Shown: positions 20,004-31,756 of the stretch, one piece after another | How positions within the stretch are numbered: the stretch's first letter is position 1 | Layout: the number at the start of each line of letters is the position of its first letter | Origin: Paramacrobiotus metropolitanus | Lineage: Eukaryota; Tardigrada; Eutardigrada; Parachela; Macrobiotidae | Direction of reading: 5' to 3' | DNA: 64,000 bases | NCBI RefSeq assembly: GCF_019649055.1 | Contig: NW_026570227.1 | Location: 62,001-126,000 of the forward strand | The notes under the pieces: model-generated | Database searches by the model: none | What the model saw: only the letters and a program-made list of their open reading frames with translations | What the model was told of the DNA's origin: nothing | Translations under genes and position numbers: made by a program

Positions 20004-21158
20004 GGGGAACTGGCGCTCGCGGTCGAGAGGGAATTCAGGAAGTTTGCCAACAGCAGAACATTATGATATGAAGAAACGCGCGCCCAGATTTAAACGAATT
20101 AGAATAAATCTTCTAAAACGCCGGATAACGAGCTGATCAAAATGGACAGCACTCGCTCTTAGACTAATTTAGTGTTCAAGTGGACACATGATAAACGTTT
20201 AGATAGGTAGTCATAATACTGCACAGGAAAACATCCGTTTGTCGCCACAGAATGCCATGAAACGATGCAGCTTCCGTACAGCGTCCTATATTATTGCTCA
20301 TCGCTTATATCACAGTCAAACGCCATGTGCGCCAGCAGGACACCGCAGATAAGTGCGGCGCAAGAAGCGATCGATCGTCGTGAAGTTAGCTCGCTCTCTG
20401 ATGACTGGAAAGCGGGCAGCAGAAAAATTAGCGATCGAACAGTAAGAGGCAGTAACCGGCAGACCATCAAACCTGGCTACTTGTAGCTGCTACCATGTTC
20501 ACAGGCTTGTTTTCGCAGATTTATCACTTTAGCAGTAGACCAGACATTTATGACAAATATTGTACTAACAAAGTATGCATGTACAATACATTGCACATAC
20601 AAAGAATGTATGTACAATACTTCGCCTTTCATTCGGCTCAACGGAAACGATGTTATGATTTTTTTTGTTAATTAATACTCTTGTATCACAGTACATTCCC
20701 CAGCCCGAATCGCTAATAAACTTACCGTTTTTTATATAAAATACATTCCATGTTAGTACAACAAGTACTGTACTACAGAGTAGCATGCAATTTACATAAC
20801 AAATTCGCCTAAAATGAAATGACATTCACTGCTTTTCAAGAGAAAAAGGAACCGTTATGGGCACCCCTTAAAACCCCCGTTTATTACAGGCCCCCCTTTT
20901 TGCGCCCTGTTTACTATAAGCACCCATTTTTTTTAATATGGCAAATAATACTATGGGAACAGAATATTATTAATATATGAATACTAATTATCTGTGCCAG
21001 GATTTCGGCCCCTCTTCTTCCCGGCCAGTGATCTCAGCTTCTAAACATTCGATTTTGCTGATTTAAAGTGCAGCAGAATCTTTAAACTGCGGGAAGTGTT
21101 CCTGGGCTGTTGGCGTTTTGTCAACTTTATTCTGTTGCACCCACTGCCACCCAGTGCT
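20004..21158. other. Spacer upstream of serpin
   Basis: No supported gene. CA/TA-rich sequence near 20560-20620 repeats the word ATGTACAATAC. A C-rich stretch near 20860-20930 (CACCCC, CCCCCGT, GCCCCCC) looks like a decayed repeat. The serpin first exon and promoter may lie here. Confidence 0.35.
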
Positions 21159-21453
21159 CACTCAAACACTTGTTACCATGGATGCCATAGGTCTAACATC
21201 GGCTGCTTTGTAACCACGCGCATATTGGGGCACTGCAAAATGCGCTGCAAAATGACAGTGACAACAGTATACACCATGCTTCGGTTACTGTTCAGAGAAC
21301 ACGTCCCTAAGGTGCAAGCTGCATTAAGAATTTAGTTTCTACCAGTATTAAATACATCAACCCGTGTCCCCATTGGTATTTCTAATATAGATACAAGCGC
21401 AGAAACCTGACACCGTTAGGCCTATGGCATCCATGGTAACAAGTGTTTGAGTG
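21159..21453. mobile_element. MITE-like element with about 39 bp terminal inverted repeats
   Basis: CACTCAAACACTTGTTACCATGG... at 21159-21197 is mirrored by the reverse complement at 21415-21453 with few mismatches. The interior is about 215 bp of non-coding sequence. No clear target duplication was found, so the class is open. Confidence 0.65.
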
Positions 21454-22007
21454 ACCACCGAAAGTTCTGTTAGCAGGCCAAATTGCATAAAATTAATGAT
21501 TACTGTAATCGTGTACTGTTCCCAGTGCTCTCGCTGAATTTAATACAATGTTTTCGTTCTGACAAAGTTGCATTACGGTGCATGCGAAGTTCACATGAAT
21601 TAAATTTACCACTAATCGTGAGCATATATTCGTCTGTGCTCAGCTTTATTTTATATATTCCAGCAATTACGAGTGCTATTATTGTTTCATACAGTTGCTA
21701 TGAACTTACTATTTACGAGTAATAGTGCAACACAAACGTATTGCATATGTACCAGTAATTTGCGTTCAGTACCGGCAAATATCATAATTATTATTATGGC
21801 GGGTTCAAGCAGCCCTCCGGCACCGGGGCCATCGGAAGCCATAACCCTTGACCACGGAGAGTACGAAAAGGGTGATGGCGGTCGGACATTCACTCATAGC
21901 CTAGATTGTGTCATAGCCTCATTTACTCGAAACCAGTGCCCGGCTCGAATTCCAAGGAACCTGTGCTGGCCACTTGCGGCATGTACGACGCCATAGAACG
22001 AAATTAA
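21454..22007. other. Spacer, no supported gene
   Basis: AT-rich sequence with small open frames only. Nothing recognised. Confidence 0.35.
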
Positions 22008-22522
22008 ATTCGGCGCACGACTTTTCGCCGCGGGACATTTTGAAATTAGAACACGTCGGTTTGGGACAATTTATACTGTACATTGAGACATTTTAACTAT
22101 GAGACATTTTGACTGAAGACGTCTGGACATTTCGCCGCACAAGAATTCGGCGCCCTTAATTTTCGCGGCTGTTCCGGGGTTTTTGAGTTTATCTTACGTC
22201 TTCTTAGGTTTCTTAGGCTTCTTGGGTTTTTCTTAGGTTAGTCTAAGGATCTTCGCAGGTTATTTTAAGGATATTGTTATGTTTCTTAGGTTTTCTTGGC
22301 TGCTAATTTGTCTGCTAAAACGACTGCGTCGAAACTGGCTCCTGGCGCAATGTCTCGGTGTCGAAACTGTCTGGCGACGAAATGCCACGCGGCGTGGTAT
22401 CGCGTTGCCCCAATGTCCCGCGACGAAACGTTGCGCGGCAAGATGACCTTGCGGCGAAATGTCTCCGACCAAAAGTCCTGCGACGAGTTGTCCTCGGCGA
22501 AATGTCGCGCTGCCAAGTGAAG
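22008..22522. mobile_element. Fold-back element, copy 2 (inverted relative to copy 1)
   Basis: The left arm carries TTCGGCGC, TTTTCGCCGCGGGACATTT and TTTGGGACAATT units. The centre has the reverse complement of the copy 1 minisatellite (TTTCTTAGG units, 22195-22300). The right arm carries GCGACGAAATG and GCGGCGAAATGTC units. It lies 0.6 kb upstream of the BTB-kelch gene. Confidence 0.7.
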
Positions 22523-23073
22523 ATTGCCGTGTTTAGAGTTTTCGAACGAGGTGGTTTTCTGGAATTATTATTTTTTGCAGTCCAACTGAACTCACATAAT
22601 TTATGTTGGCAAATTTTCCCAAGTTTTTAGTATGCTCTGGACGCATTACAATGATGCAGACGTGCAGAAATGGAATTCCGTACTATATTGTAACACTGTA
22701 ATGAAGCCCCAGTGGAAACCGATGTTTTGCAGTTTTCTGTTGGTTGTTGGTTGTCAGGTTAAGCCATTCTTGGCAATACGATCGCAGTATCTCCACACTA
22801 GTGAGTAGTGACGAAAAGACGAACGCATATATTGGCAACCGCCTAGTGGCTTCAGATAGCTTCCGGCACTGGTATTTTCTTGAATTTTAACATGCGTGTG
22901 GCATGGTGCTGCAGGAGCCTGCTTGCGCACGAGCTTCAAGGTTTTCGGCTAACTTAGTTATGAAGTTTTGGTTTTTCTCGAAAATGCCCCATCAGTTCAC
23001 CACTTCGTCGCGTTGACTGCGAGCGGAGTAATAGATAATTGGCTCATTTTTGTTACTTATTTTATTTCCTCAG
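22523..23073. other. Spacer / presumed 5' region of the BTB-kelch gene
   Basis: No gene recognised. The end (23041-23073) is a polypyrimidine tract plus CAG acceptor leading into the first coding exon, so an upstream non-coding exon probably lies here. Confidence 0.35.
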
Positions 23074-23099
23074 AAGTACTGAAAGAACCACGATCATTC

Positions 23100-25692
23100 A
23101 TGGCTGAGGGATATCTTCGGGAACTACGGGATATGCAGGCCACGGGGACCCTGTGTGACGTTGTGGTGAAAGGCGCGGAAGATTCCTCAGCTGGTATTCC
23201 CTGCCACCGGAACATCCTCAGTGTCTGCAGCAAATATTTCCGCGCAGTGTTCACCAATGGTTTTCACCAGCCCACTCTCCGACTGAAGAACATCTCCACG
23301 AGCACATTGATAGAATAAGTTGCAAACTCATAGTACGGCGATCGGAGTTCATGATGCTGTGCAGTCAGTAGACAGAGGGACTAGGTGCTTACAAAGCTTT
23401 TAACTACCTACGTAAAACTAGTTGCATAACCTCATTTATCTGCATGCAGTCTGGTTAATTATGCCTACACACTGGAAATCAAGATTGACGTCAACAATGC
23501 TCGATCGATCCTAACGGCAGCGCTCTTTCTGGAAATTCCTGCCGTCGTCACTCTGTGTTGGGATGTTGTGGAGGAGCACATGGATATCACCAGTTGCTTG
23601 ATGGTTCACCGTTTCGTCGATCGACATACCAAAGCGCAACTGGCGGCACGAGCAAAAGCCATGGTTCTTTGCAGTTTCCTCCGAATCTCACGAAGCGCTG
23701 AATTTTTACTGGTTGATGCAGATAAGGTACCCAGCGCTCCGCAGGTTTCGTAAAAGCAACACGGGAAGCACTGTTTTGTATGTACGCCGTTCTATTTGTA
23801 GTTGGTCGAACTAATTGCATCAGATGATTTGCGCGTGGGCAAAGAGGACAACGTGCTGGAAGCGGTAGTGCGCTGGCTGGAGCACGACCCAGCCGGACGA
23901 AAGGCGCTGGTTTCCGATGTGCTGCAGTTTGTGCGGTTTGTCTTTCTTAGTTCTGCAGCAAAGAAGTATTTTCTGTTCCTCTTCAATGGTTTTATCACTA
24001 CACCAGCTGACCCTTCATCAGTGCCGTTCGGAATTGCTCAAACTGTACCCAACTGTCTAGCCAAGACCATCACATCTGAAAGTCGTCCCCGGGAATCATA
24101 CGGTAAACTTTCGGATAATTTTTACAGCGTTTTTTTGGTTCATAACGGACAACGGACCAGGCTACAAAATTGAACGAATACTGTAATTGTACAGGTAAAA
24201 AGAAACTGCAGCACTGTCCGTGCCTAAAATGATGGTCACTGCACAGTCTACAGATCCACTACAGTTAGGCGTTGGCCGTAGTTTTTGTATTTTTCGCTGT
24301 TTCAGTTTATTCTTATTGTGTAGCCTGGCTTGAAAGTCTGACACTGATGGTACATAAGCGCCGTTTTTGTGCTGCAGATTTGGCGAAGGCGATTGTGTGC
24401 GTTGGTGAATTGAAGAGTGGAGAAAAGAAGACTCACATGTACATTTTCATACCGTCGACATCACTTGTAATGCCTCTAACAAATCTACCAGAAAATATCG
24501 ATGCTGCTGCTTTGGCGATGCTACCCAATGGCTTAATATTGGTATGCGGAGGACGTTCGAAGCCCCTGTCAGAGTGCCGAGTCTGGCAGTATGATGCCAC
24601 TGGCTTTGCATGGACGGATCTCGAACCCATGGGGCACAAGCGCTATGGAGCGGGCGTCGTGGCTCTTAATGGTCGAATTTATGCTATGGGCGATGTTGAT
24701 CTACGAGCTGGGACCAGGGGTCGTTCCGTAACTTTGTCCTCCATGGAGGTGTACGATCCAGAGGGTGGCAAATGGGAGTTTGTGGCTTCTCTCCCGATCA
24801 CGCTAGTCGATTTCGCCGTCTTGGCGTGTGCTAATCGGCTGTACGTGTTTGGAGGCGAAAGTGCAAATCGGGAAGAGGTCAACAGGGTCTACTGCTACGA
24901 CCCTGTAGGGGATGTATGGAGCAGAATGGCCGACATGTCCACGGAGCGGCGTTGTTGTACGGCTTGCGTGGGTACCAGTGGGCAGATTTATGTGATCGGT
25001 AGGGAATAGCGTACGCACAAATTCCCACAATGTAGCACTAGTAATTGGAATGCGGCTAATCAGTTAAGTACTTACCATGGTTAGTGCAATGTACGATAAG
25101 TCATTCGTTTTAACGGAACTTCAAGCGCTTAACTGAGCACCGGATGTGTTCCCCGTTCTGCTGATCCACATTTTTGAGCCGTGGGCCGACCACATAAATT
25201 TTCTCGTATTTCCCTCTTGCATTTTACATACATGGGATGCCATCTGTAGGTGGGTCGGCGGATGCGGACGAAGCTGGACACTGTGGATATCTCGTTGAGG
25301 CCTATGACACAGCGACTAATCAGTGGTGTAAAAAGAGTGCGTAAATACTCTGAACATTTTGTGTCGAATAATTAGTATTTTCCATTTTTGTACATCTCGT
25401 TGCAGAAAATATGCTCGTTAGTCGTCATTCAGCTGTCAGTGCATGTGTCGGCGGAGCGATCTATGTTGTTGGTGGGGTGGATGAACGTGCAGACTATGTC
25501 GAGAATACGTCGATTGAGTGCTATGACGAAGACACCGACACATGGACTCTCCACAGCTGCCAGATGCCGGAAGAGAGAGTACTTACGGGATGTGCTGTAA
25601 TGCCACTGAACACCGGTAAATTACTGGAAATAACTGTAGTCGAAACTGGTAGCGGCGGTATTTCTGGTTCGTGGTTCGATAATACGGATTAA
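23100..25692 (+). CDS. BTB-BACK-kelch protein (cullin-3 adaptor type), damaged splice donor
   Basis: Probable substrate adaptor for a CUL3 ubiquitin ligase (family knowledge). Exons: 23100-23314 (BTB: TLCDVVVKGAED, CHRNILSVCSKYFRAVFTNG), 23450-23726 (BTB end and BACK start), 23802-24102 (BACK: DDLRVGKEDNVLEAVVRWLEHD), 24378-24998 (kelch blades: LILVCGGR, RIYAMGDVD, RLYVFGGE), 25250-about 25340, and 25406-25692 (AIYVVGGVDE). Exons 1-5 join in phase. The 5/6 junction is one base off with the sites I can find. The first intron begins ATAAGT instead of GTAAGT (23315), with a normal CAG acceptor at 23449; read-through meets a stop at once. Either a +1 G>A mutation silences the gene or an unusual AT-AG intron is used. 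Start chosen as MAEGYLRELRDM, just before the BTB fold. Confidence 0.8.
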
Positions 25693-27334
25693 AAAGTGCT
25701 TGTCAGGATCAGTGTTCTCCTTATAATTATGAAATCAGTGTAGTGGTGGTTACCGGTTACGAGGATAATCCAGACCGGGGATCATAACGATAGTTTAATC
25801 GCGGATGCTCGGCGCATATTACTGTGTAAGTTATGCTTTGGAGAACGAGTCAAGAAGGACAAAGTTCTTGAAAAATAACGGTAGATGAATATAATAATAT
25901 TATTAATGTCGTCATGCGATGGACTGTGAAATGATGTCCTACCTGCAGTTGTCAAAATACGCATTATTTCGCCATGATAATGGATTCTTCGTTTTTAGGA
26001 ACGGTTCTGGCAAATGGGAATGTGGCACAGTGTGGATAATATCTACAAGGTAGACATTCTCTTCCACAAAAGGTAGCAGCTTACGTTTTAGTAAGGGATC
26101 CTGGGCACTCTTTACTTCCTGTTCCAGACTTACTGCTGGGCAGAGCTTCTCCTTGGAAGTGTGTGCAATGTACCATTAGGTTTCTCTGGACATAGACTGT
26201 GGATTCCGTTTTGTTAATAATTTATGTTGACAATTTTACAAAAATGGTTTTTTATTTACCTTTTTTTTAGTCTACAGTTACATCAAGCACAGGCATAAGG
26301 AATGGGTTTATGCAGTGGTAACACTAACTATTGTGGTGTTTTTTCATTGTTTAATTAAATCGTTTTCATAAGTAGCCACCGCGCAGGCATTTTTGATTTT
26401 GTAGTGGGTACTGATGAATAAAATTTACCTATGGTATATGCTAATTTTTATGGCAGACTGTCTTACACCATTAACAATTTGTAGTGATAAGCACAGTAGT
26501 TATTTGGAAAAAATATATTATTTATTAAATCTATATAATAAATTTTTATATTTTGCGATACTGTCTGTGCAGTACTGCAGTGTACATGCATCCACACTTA
26601 GCAGAACGCTCCTCTGCAAGGATTCGACACGGCGCAAGGGAAAGCGCTCCGTTCTGAACTGCTGACTATTGTAGTCGCCTGGACGAAAACAAATGGTCAA
26701 AAAGTAGAATTTTTTCACTTTTGGAACGTTCAAAGGCGATTTTAAGGCATCAAAACTCGTCAGTTTTATAAAAAAAACTGTTTCCATGATCGTGCTTTTC
26801 CTGAACAACGATCCTTTGGCTGGAAAGACACGTTTTTCAAGCAAAACCTGCAGAAAAAATATTTTACGCCGAAAAATATACTTATACTTTCCTGCGCAAT
26901 ATATTGTCGGATAAATCGGCTTGCGTTAAAAGCCCGTTTAAGCCGGCTCAGCAATTTAGCCAGCCGTTGCTATCTCTAGCGTAAAATGCTACTGACAAAT
27001 TTTTTCAGAGGATACCAACATAATTCACAGTGAAAATTGTACAGGGAATTCAGGCTACTGTAAGTGCACAACGCGTGACAATGTTGTGGTAAGATGCACA
27101 TGATTATTGCAAGTAATATGCATAAAAGACAAATTCTCCGATCATCGATGACACCGAAAGCCAATAACAAGTGTACCATAAATTGCAAGCATTATTAGGA
27201 ATATTTTTTGTATGTTAAATACCTATTATCGTTCGAAGTGCATCCACGTCCACGTTTCCAATTAACGCCAGTACATTCCATCCTCCACAGCGATAGCGAG
27301 ATGACACTCGCTGTGCATGAGTTCTTATTACTTG
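25693..27334. other. Spacer with one orphan coding-like frame
   Basis: Mostly AT-rich. On minus, 25939-26174 is open for about 78 codons without a Met and reads KLLPFVEENVYLVDIIHTVP in its middle; its composition is protein-like but I do not recognise it, so it could be a lone exon or a decayed fragment. Nothing else is supported. Confidence 0.3.
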
Positions 27335-27629
27335 TCCAGTTGTAATTGCATCCGGCCGAACGCTGGCCGAGTCATTCGCTTTCTAAGGCCGATCTTAACT
27401 GCATCGACAACGATCATGCGGACTTTCAGGCTTCTCGTCATTTCCGGCACACGCCGCTGGTTTTTAACACCAGTTTACAGTTTACACAGCTCGCGATAAT
27501 CAGTCTTGTGCTTGTGCTAGCCAATGTTGGTTGCGGGTGTACTTGTTTCACATTTTAATAAAATTAATCATTTTTTGAACTGGTTGACATAACCTGTTAA
27601 AGGCTACTACAGAGTACACAGTTAACATA

Positions 27630-30600
27630 ATGTTGACAACCAAGTAACATTTCTGTATTTAATCTTGTTGGCTGCTTTGCCGGGGGTGTACCAGCAGCTC
27701 ACCGATGAAGAATATCCTAGGTAAGTTAGACATACAAAACTACACAATTTACTGCCTACCGGTAAACAAATTTTTTTTATTTATCAATTATAGAACCCCT
27801 TTCTCATCCGTACTTTATACTATAAGCGTATTATCATCGCTTGATTGCGCATTAAGCGATAATTTGTCATAAACTTCCATATGCTGGATTTATTACAGCG
27901 AACCAGAGCTGGAGAGGCTTGAAACGTCCAGTCAAAAGCCGGCCTCCCCGGCATCTCGCTTCCTGGGCGCCGGCTACGATCTGCATTATGCCCATCCTTT
28001 CTCGTTAAACCTGGATTCGGGTATCACCCGAAACAGCATCACCTCGACAAAGTTCCTGAAGCTGAAGTACGTCAGTTACGCCCACTGTCCATTCCACGCC
28101 AAATGCCAGCTATTCGCGGGGACCGCCATACCCAAGCGGATTGCTGTGGCCATGCGCAGCTTCGCCGATTACCAGAAACACATTAAAACTTCACTTCAAT
28201 TATCGTCTAGAACCACGGTAAGAAATCTGGCGTATGAATAACCTAAGACAACGAAAAAACACTTCGCAATGGCGACCGAATGCTTCTCTCTTCAAAAGCA
28301 ATTTATGTAGAAGTTTGTAGGGAATCGTGACCAACAGCATCGGTATTTCGGCTCCGGAATTGGATAAAACGCGAGCTTATCTAAATGACGGGTTATTCAA
28401 CGTGGATTACATCAGCATGGAGATTCTAGAAGAAGACCAGTTGGATCATAACTGGATTCAGCATGTTACTCTTCAAGACGACTTCTCTGACAGAGTATGC
28501 CGGCTTCCTGAACAGTACGATGCCGATGAATACGTGGCTTTTCTCAAACGCTACGGCACGCACATGATAGAGAAACTGCAACTGGTGAAGCTGTCGCGAA
28601 CCCGAGTGTTCGTGGATCCAGAAGCGTTATTCCAATACTTGGTCCGCACCGGCACAACCTTCACTAGCGACAGCGCCACTGGGCGGACGAAATACAAATC
28701 CGTCTTGTTACGGAGAGAACGCTTTTTCGGATCGCCGACGGTATAAGGAAGAACCCGCGTTCGGACAGCGTTCTCAACGAGACTGCTGCGCACAACGTTG
28801 CAGTGCCAATCCGTTTGCTGGAAATCCCGCATTTCCTTATTTTGGTCGATCTGAATCGGTCTCTGGTGGACAACTGCTTGTGACTAGGGTATATCAGCAC
28901 TTCTGCTGTCTTAAGGTTACCCCTATTTTGGCTTCTACCGTTCGCGAATGTGGAGATCCTGCGATATCGACTCAAAACTCAGTCTTGACCATTCTAAAGT
29001 GTTTCTTAGTTAAAATCATGAAAAATTCAACCCCTGTAACCAGTGTCATAGGTTCAATAGTAAACTTTAAAATTCAACATTTGGTAATTCCGCTTAAAAA
29101 TTAACTAGTCTGAGTAGATTGAACTGAGATTTTTTGTTACCGGCCTATAAAATATAAAACGCGATTCTCCAGCACCCTGCGAGAGCTTTTTTGAAAAAAG
29201 TCCATTTTAAAGTTGCAACTTGCAAAAAACACTTCGTCGGTTGCTTGATTCGACAATAACTCGAGCAAAATCAACTTTTTTTAAAATCGCTCTCGCAATT
29301 AGACTTTTACAATATCTGTACATCCACTGTCAAAATTTCAAAATTCTACTCTATTCCGTTAGTGACTAGTTAATTTTCAAAGCCTATTAACCGCATTTTT
29401 AGCTGTAGGATTCGAAAGTTCATGCAGGGATAAATCTCATTTGAAGATGTTGGCAGTCTCAGTTCACCACACATACCACGCAGGAATAGCTCGAATTAAG
29501 ACCAACTAGACAGCCGATTGTGCGCTGCCCAGCTACACTCATGTGTGATCAAAGTCTTTTGTCTTCAGAGTTTGCATCCATTTTTGCTACGGTTTTATGA
29601 TCCAGTAAAACAAAAGATACCAATCGCAAACAGGTGCTCCCCATTCATTTGACTGCATGTCCAAATCTAATCGCTTGCATATACGCAGGCATGCAAAAAT
29701 GGTAAGGTCATTAATTACAGTACTGGCTCCTCTGGGTCGAATACTTTAAAAATTCATATCTCGCCTCCCAGTTACTGTATTTCTATACACTTTTCCCCAC
29801 CAGATAGAGCACACTTCAGTTGGTGGGATTGCAAGTTTTGAGAAACCGGCCTTTTTGAGAAAAGCCAAAATAGGGGTAACCTTAATTTTCATGTGGAATT
29901 ATTTGCAGCGATCTGTTTGAGGGAATGTCTTGAGCCAAGCAAACCGCCTAGTTGAGAATCGTTCGCGACAATCTGTACCGCGCGATGGAGGAGTATAGCA
30001 ATGAAACCCAAACCGAACAGCCGATCGTCGCACCGCAGATAGTTCCTTGGCCGACGGAGATCCGCAGTCAGATTCGGGCCATTCAACGCGGCATTTTTTG
30101 GCGGGTCAACGGCATTCCTGCGTTAGCGACGCCTACATTAACGTCTTGGGTCACGGGTACGATCTGCTGCGCGCGGATCCGCTGGGGACGGAATTCCACG
30201 CCGGGATCCACCGAGGCGCACCGATTCTCCGGTTTAAAGAATGTCCTGTCACTGGGATTTGCAATGACACGGTGCACTGTACGCCGCTGCCGGCAACCGG
30301 GCCCACACCAGAGAAACATGGTTTTCATACAGTCGAAGAGTATCAGGATGTGATCCTTAGCGCGTTGGATATTGACGGTCTTGACGTAAGTCTTAGATTA
30401 AAAATAATGAAAGTCATCTGACCAACATACCGGCTGAGCATTTGGTCAAATCGAAAAGCCGTTTTTCTGTCTTTATTAAGAATAGTAAAATGCCGATTTA
30501 ACTCGGTTATGATTCATTTGATCATATAATTATTACATGGAGGCTCCGTTGCAGCCGGTAATTCGTGATAACCCCAATCGTCTCTCAACAGCAGTGGCGG

Positions 30601-31023
30601 TTTGTTTTACTCTGGGGAGAATGGCCGTTGGATCTGGATTTACACGTCTGGGGACCGATCGAAAATAGCCGCAACCGGATGCCCGTATATTGGCGCTCCA
30701 AGCTCAGTCTGGATAATCACACGGACTTGGATGTGGACGATATGAGTAGTTACGGACCGGAGACAGTAACTGTGCGGAAACAGTTGCCGGGACTGTATTA
30801 TGCCAGTGTTCACGATTACACCAACCGGGAAGCGTGGAATTCCATGGCGCTAGGCGAATCGGGGGCGGAGCTGCAAGTTTACCCGGGCTGTGAGCGGATG
30901 GGACAGTACATTGTGCCGCGCGGTCGCGGGACGACGTGGAGCGTGCTGCAGCTCGATGGGACGGAGATACAGGTTCTTAATCAGATGAGCCATAACGGGT
31001 TGACCAATGGCGTCGATAGCAGC
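27630..31023 (+). pseudogene. MACPF-domain gene copy B, decayed
   Basis: The same exon plan as copy C can be followed. Signal-peptide exon near 27630-27720, an exon about 27899-28217 with FLGAGYD, an exon from about 28320 with FLKRYGTHMIEK, an exon about 29908-30387 with the second MACPF opening (LGHGYDLLRADPLG), and the C-terminal DLDLHVWGP domain (to 31023). The copy is shorter than C and looks broken, with several breaks. A TTAA-flanked element lies in its third intron. It is treated as a fossil of the family; its DNA is still about as close to C as A is. Confidence 0.75.
28915..29881. mobile_element. 967 bp non-autonomous element with TTAA target duplication (piggyBac-like)
   Basis: The ends are GGTTACCCCTATTTTGGCTT and its reverse complement, flanked on both sides by TTAA (28911-28914 and 29882-29885). 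TTAA duplication is the hallmark of piggyBac-superfamily insertion. No transposase frame is present. It interrupts the third intron of MACPF copy B and is absent from the same intron in copies A and C, so it came after the duplication. Confidence 0.8.
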
Positions 31024-31756
31024 TGATCCCGGTGGTGGTGTTTTGTGTCGGTTAACAGAAGTGAAGTTTTAACGTTTAACTTGTTTTGTTGCCGCAGTAT
31101 GTAACAGCCTGTTTAAATAGGTACTTAATTCGCAGAGACTGTTGTGTGCAGATCACAATATTGAGCGGTGGCCTTTCGAAATTCATATGTTGTTTTGTAG
31201 GTTATTTACGTCGAGTTGGGTTTTTCATGAATTTTATTGTTTTCTCATCCACATATACTAATTTTGCAAATTTCTGAAATTTGTAAACGTGGAAGGAAGA
31301 GCGGTTCTTTTAAACTCCACCCCCAAATAAAGTCCGCGGTCCAATTCCTGTTCTTCCTTTGGTTTTATTATGGGATTGTTTTCAAATTCATGCTTCCAAA
31401 TTCATGAGCAGAGTTTTTACTAACAGAGCTGTTCATTTTTGGTATTTTTGTTTTGTTGGAAAATTTTAACGCCAGGTGACCAATATAAGAAAACATATAC
31501 TTGAAGTGACCGGAATATAAGGAAAACCAAGTACATAGATTACAGAAGGTGACAAGTAGCTCGCAAACTTGCATTCTGTACAAACAGCACAGCTGCTTTC
31601 ATCAGTCACGGGACACTCTGCGATAACCTTTAAAACTTCATGACATTTGCGAGAAAAACTACTTCTGCCGCTGACCGCTTAGACGTGCGAAATTGACGGT
31701 TAATTTAGGTGTATAAATTGCCTCCGTTTGTAACAGTTCCGCTTTCAGTTTCTTAT
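31024..31756. other. Convergent spacer between MACPF B and four-TM gene 1
   Basis: Holds the 3' untranslated regions of both genes. It matches the right copy (52156-52849) in blocks, including GGGACACTCTG and CGTGCGAAATT. No separate gene. Confidence 0.5.
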
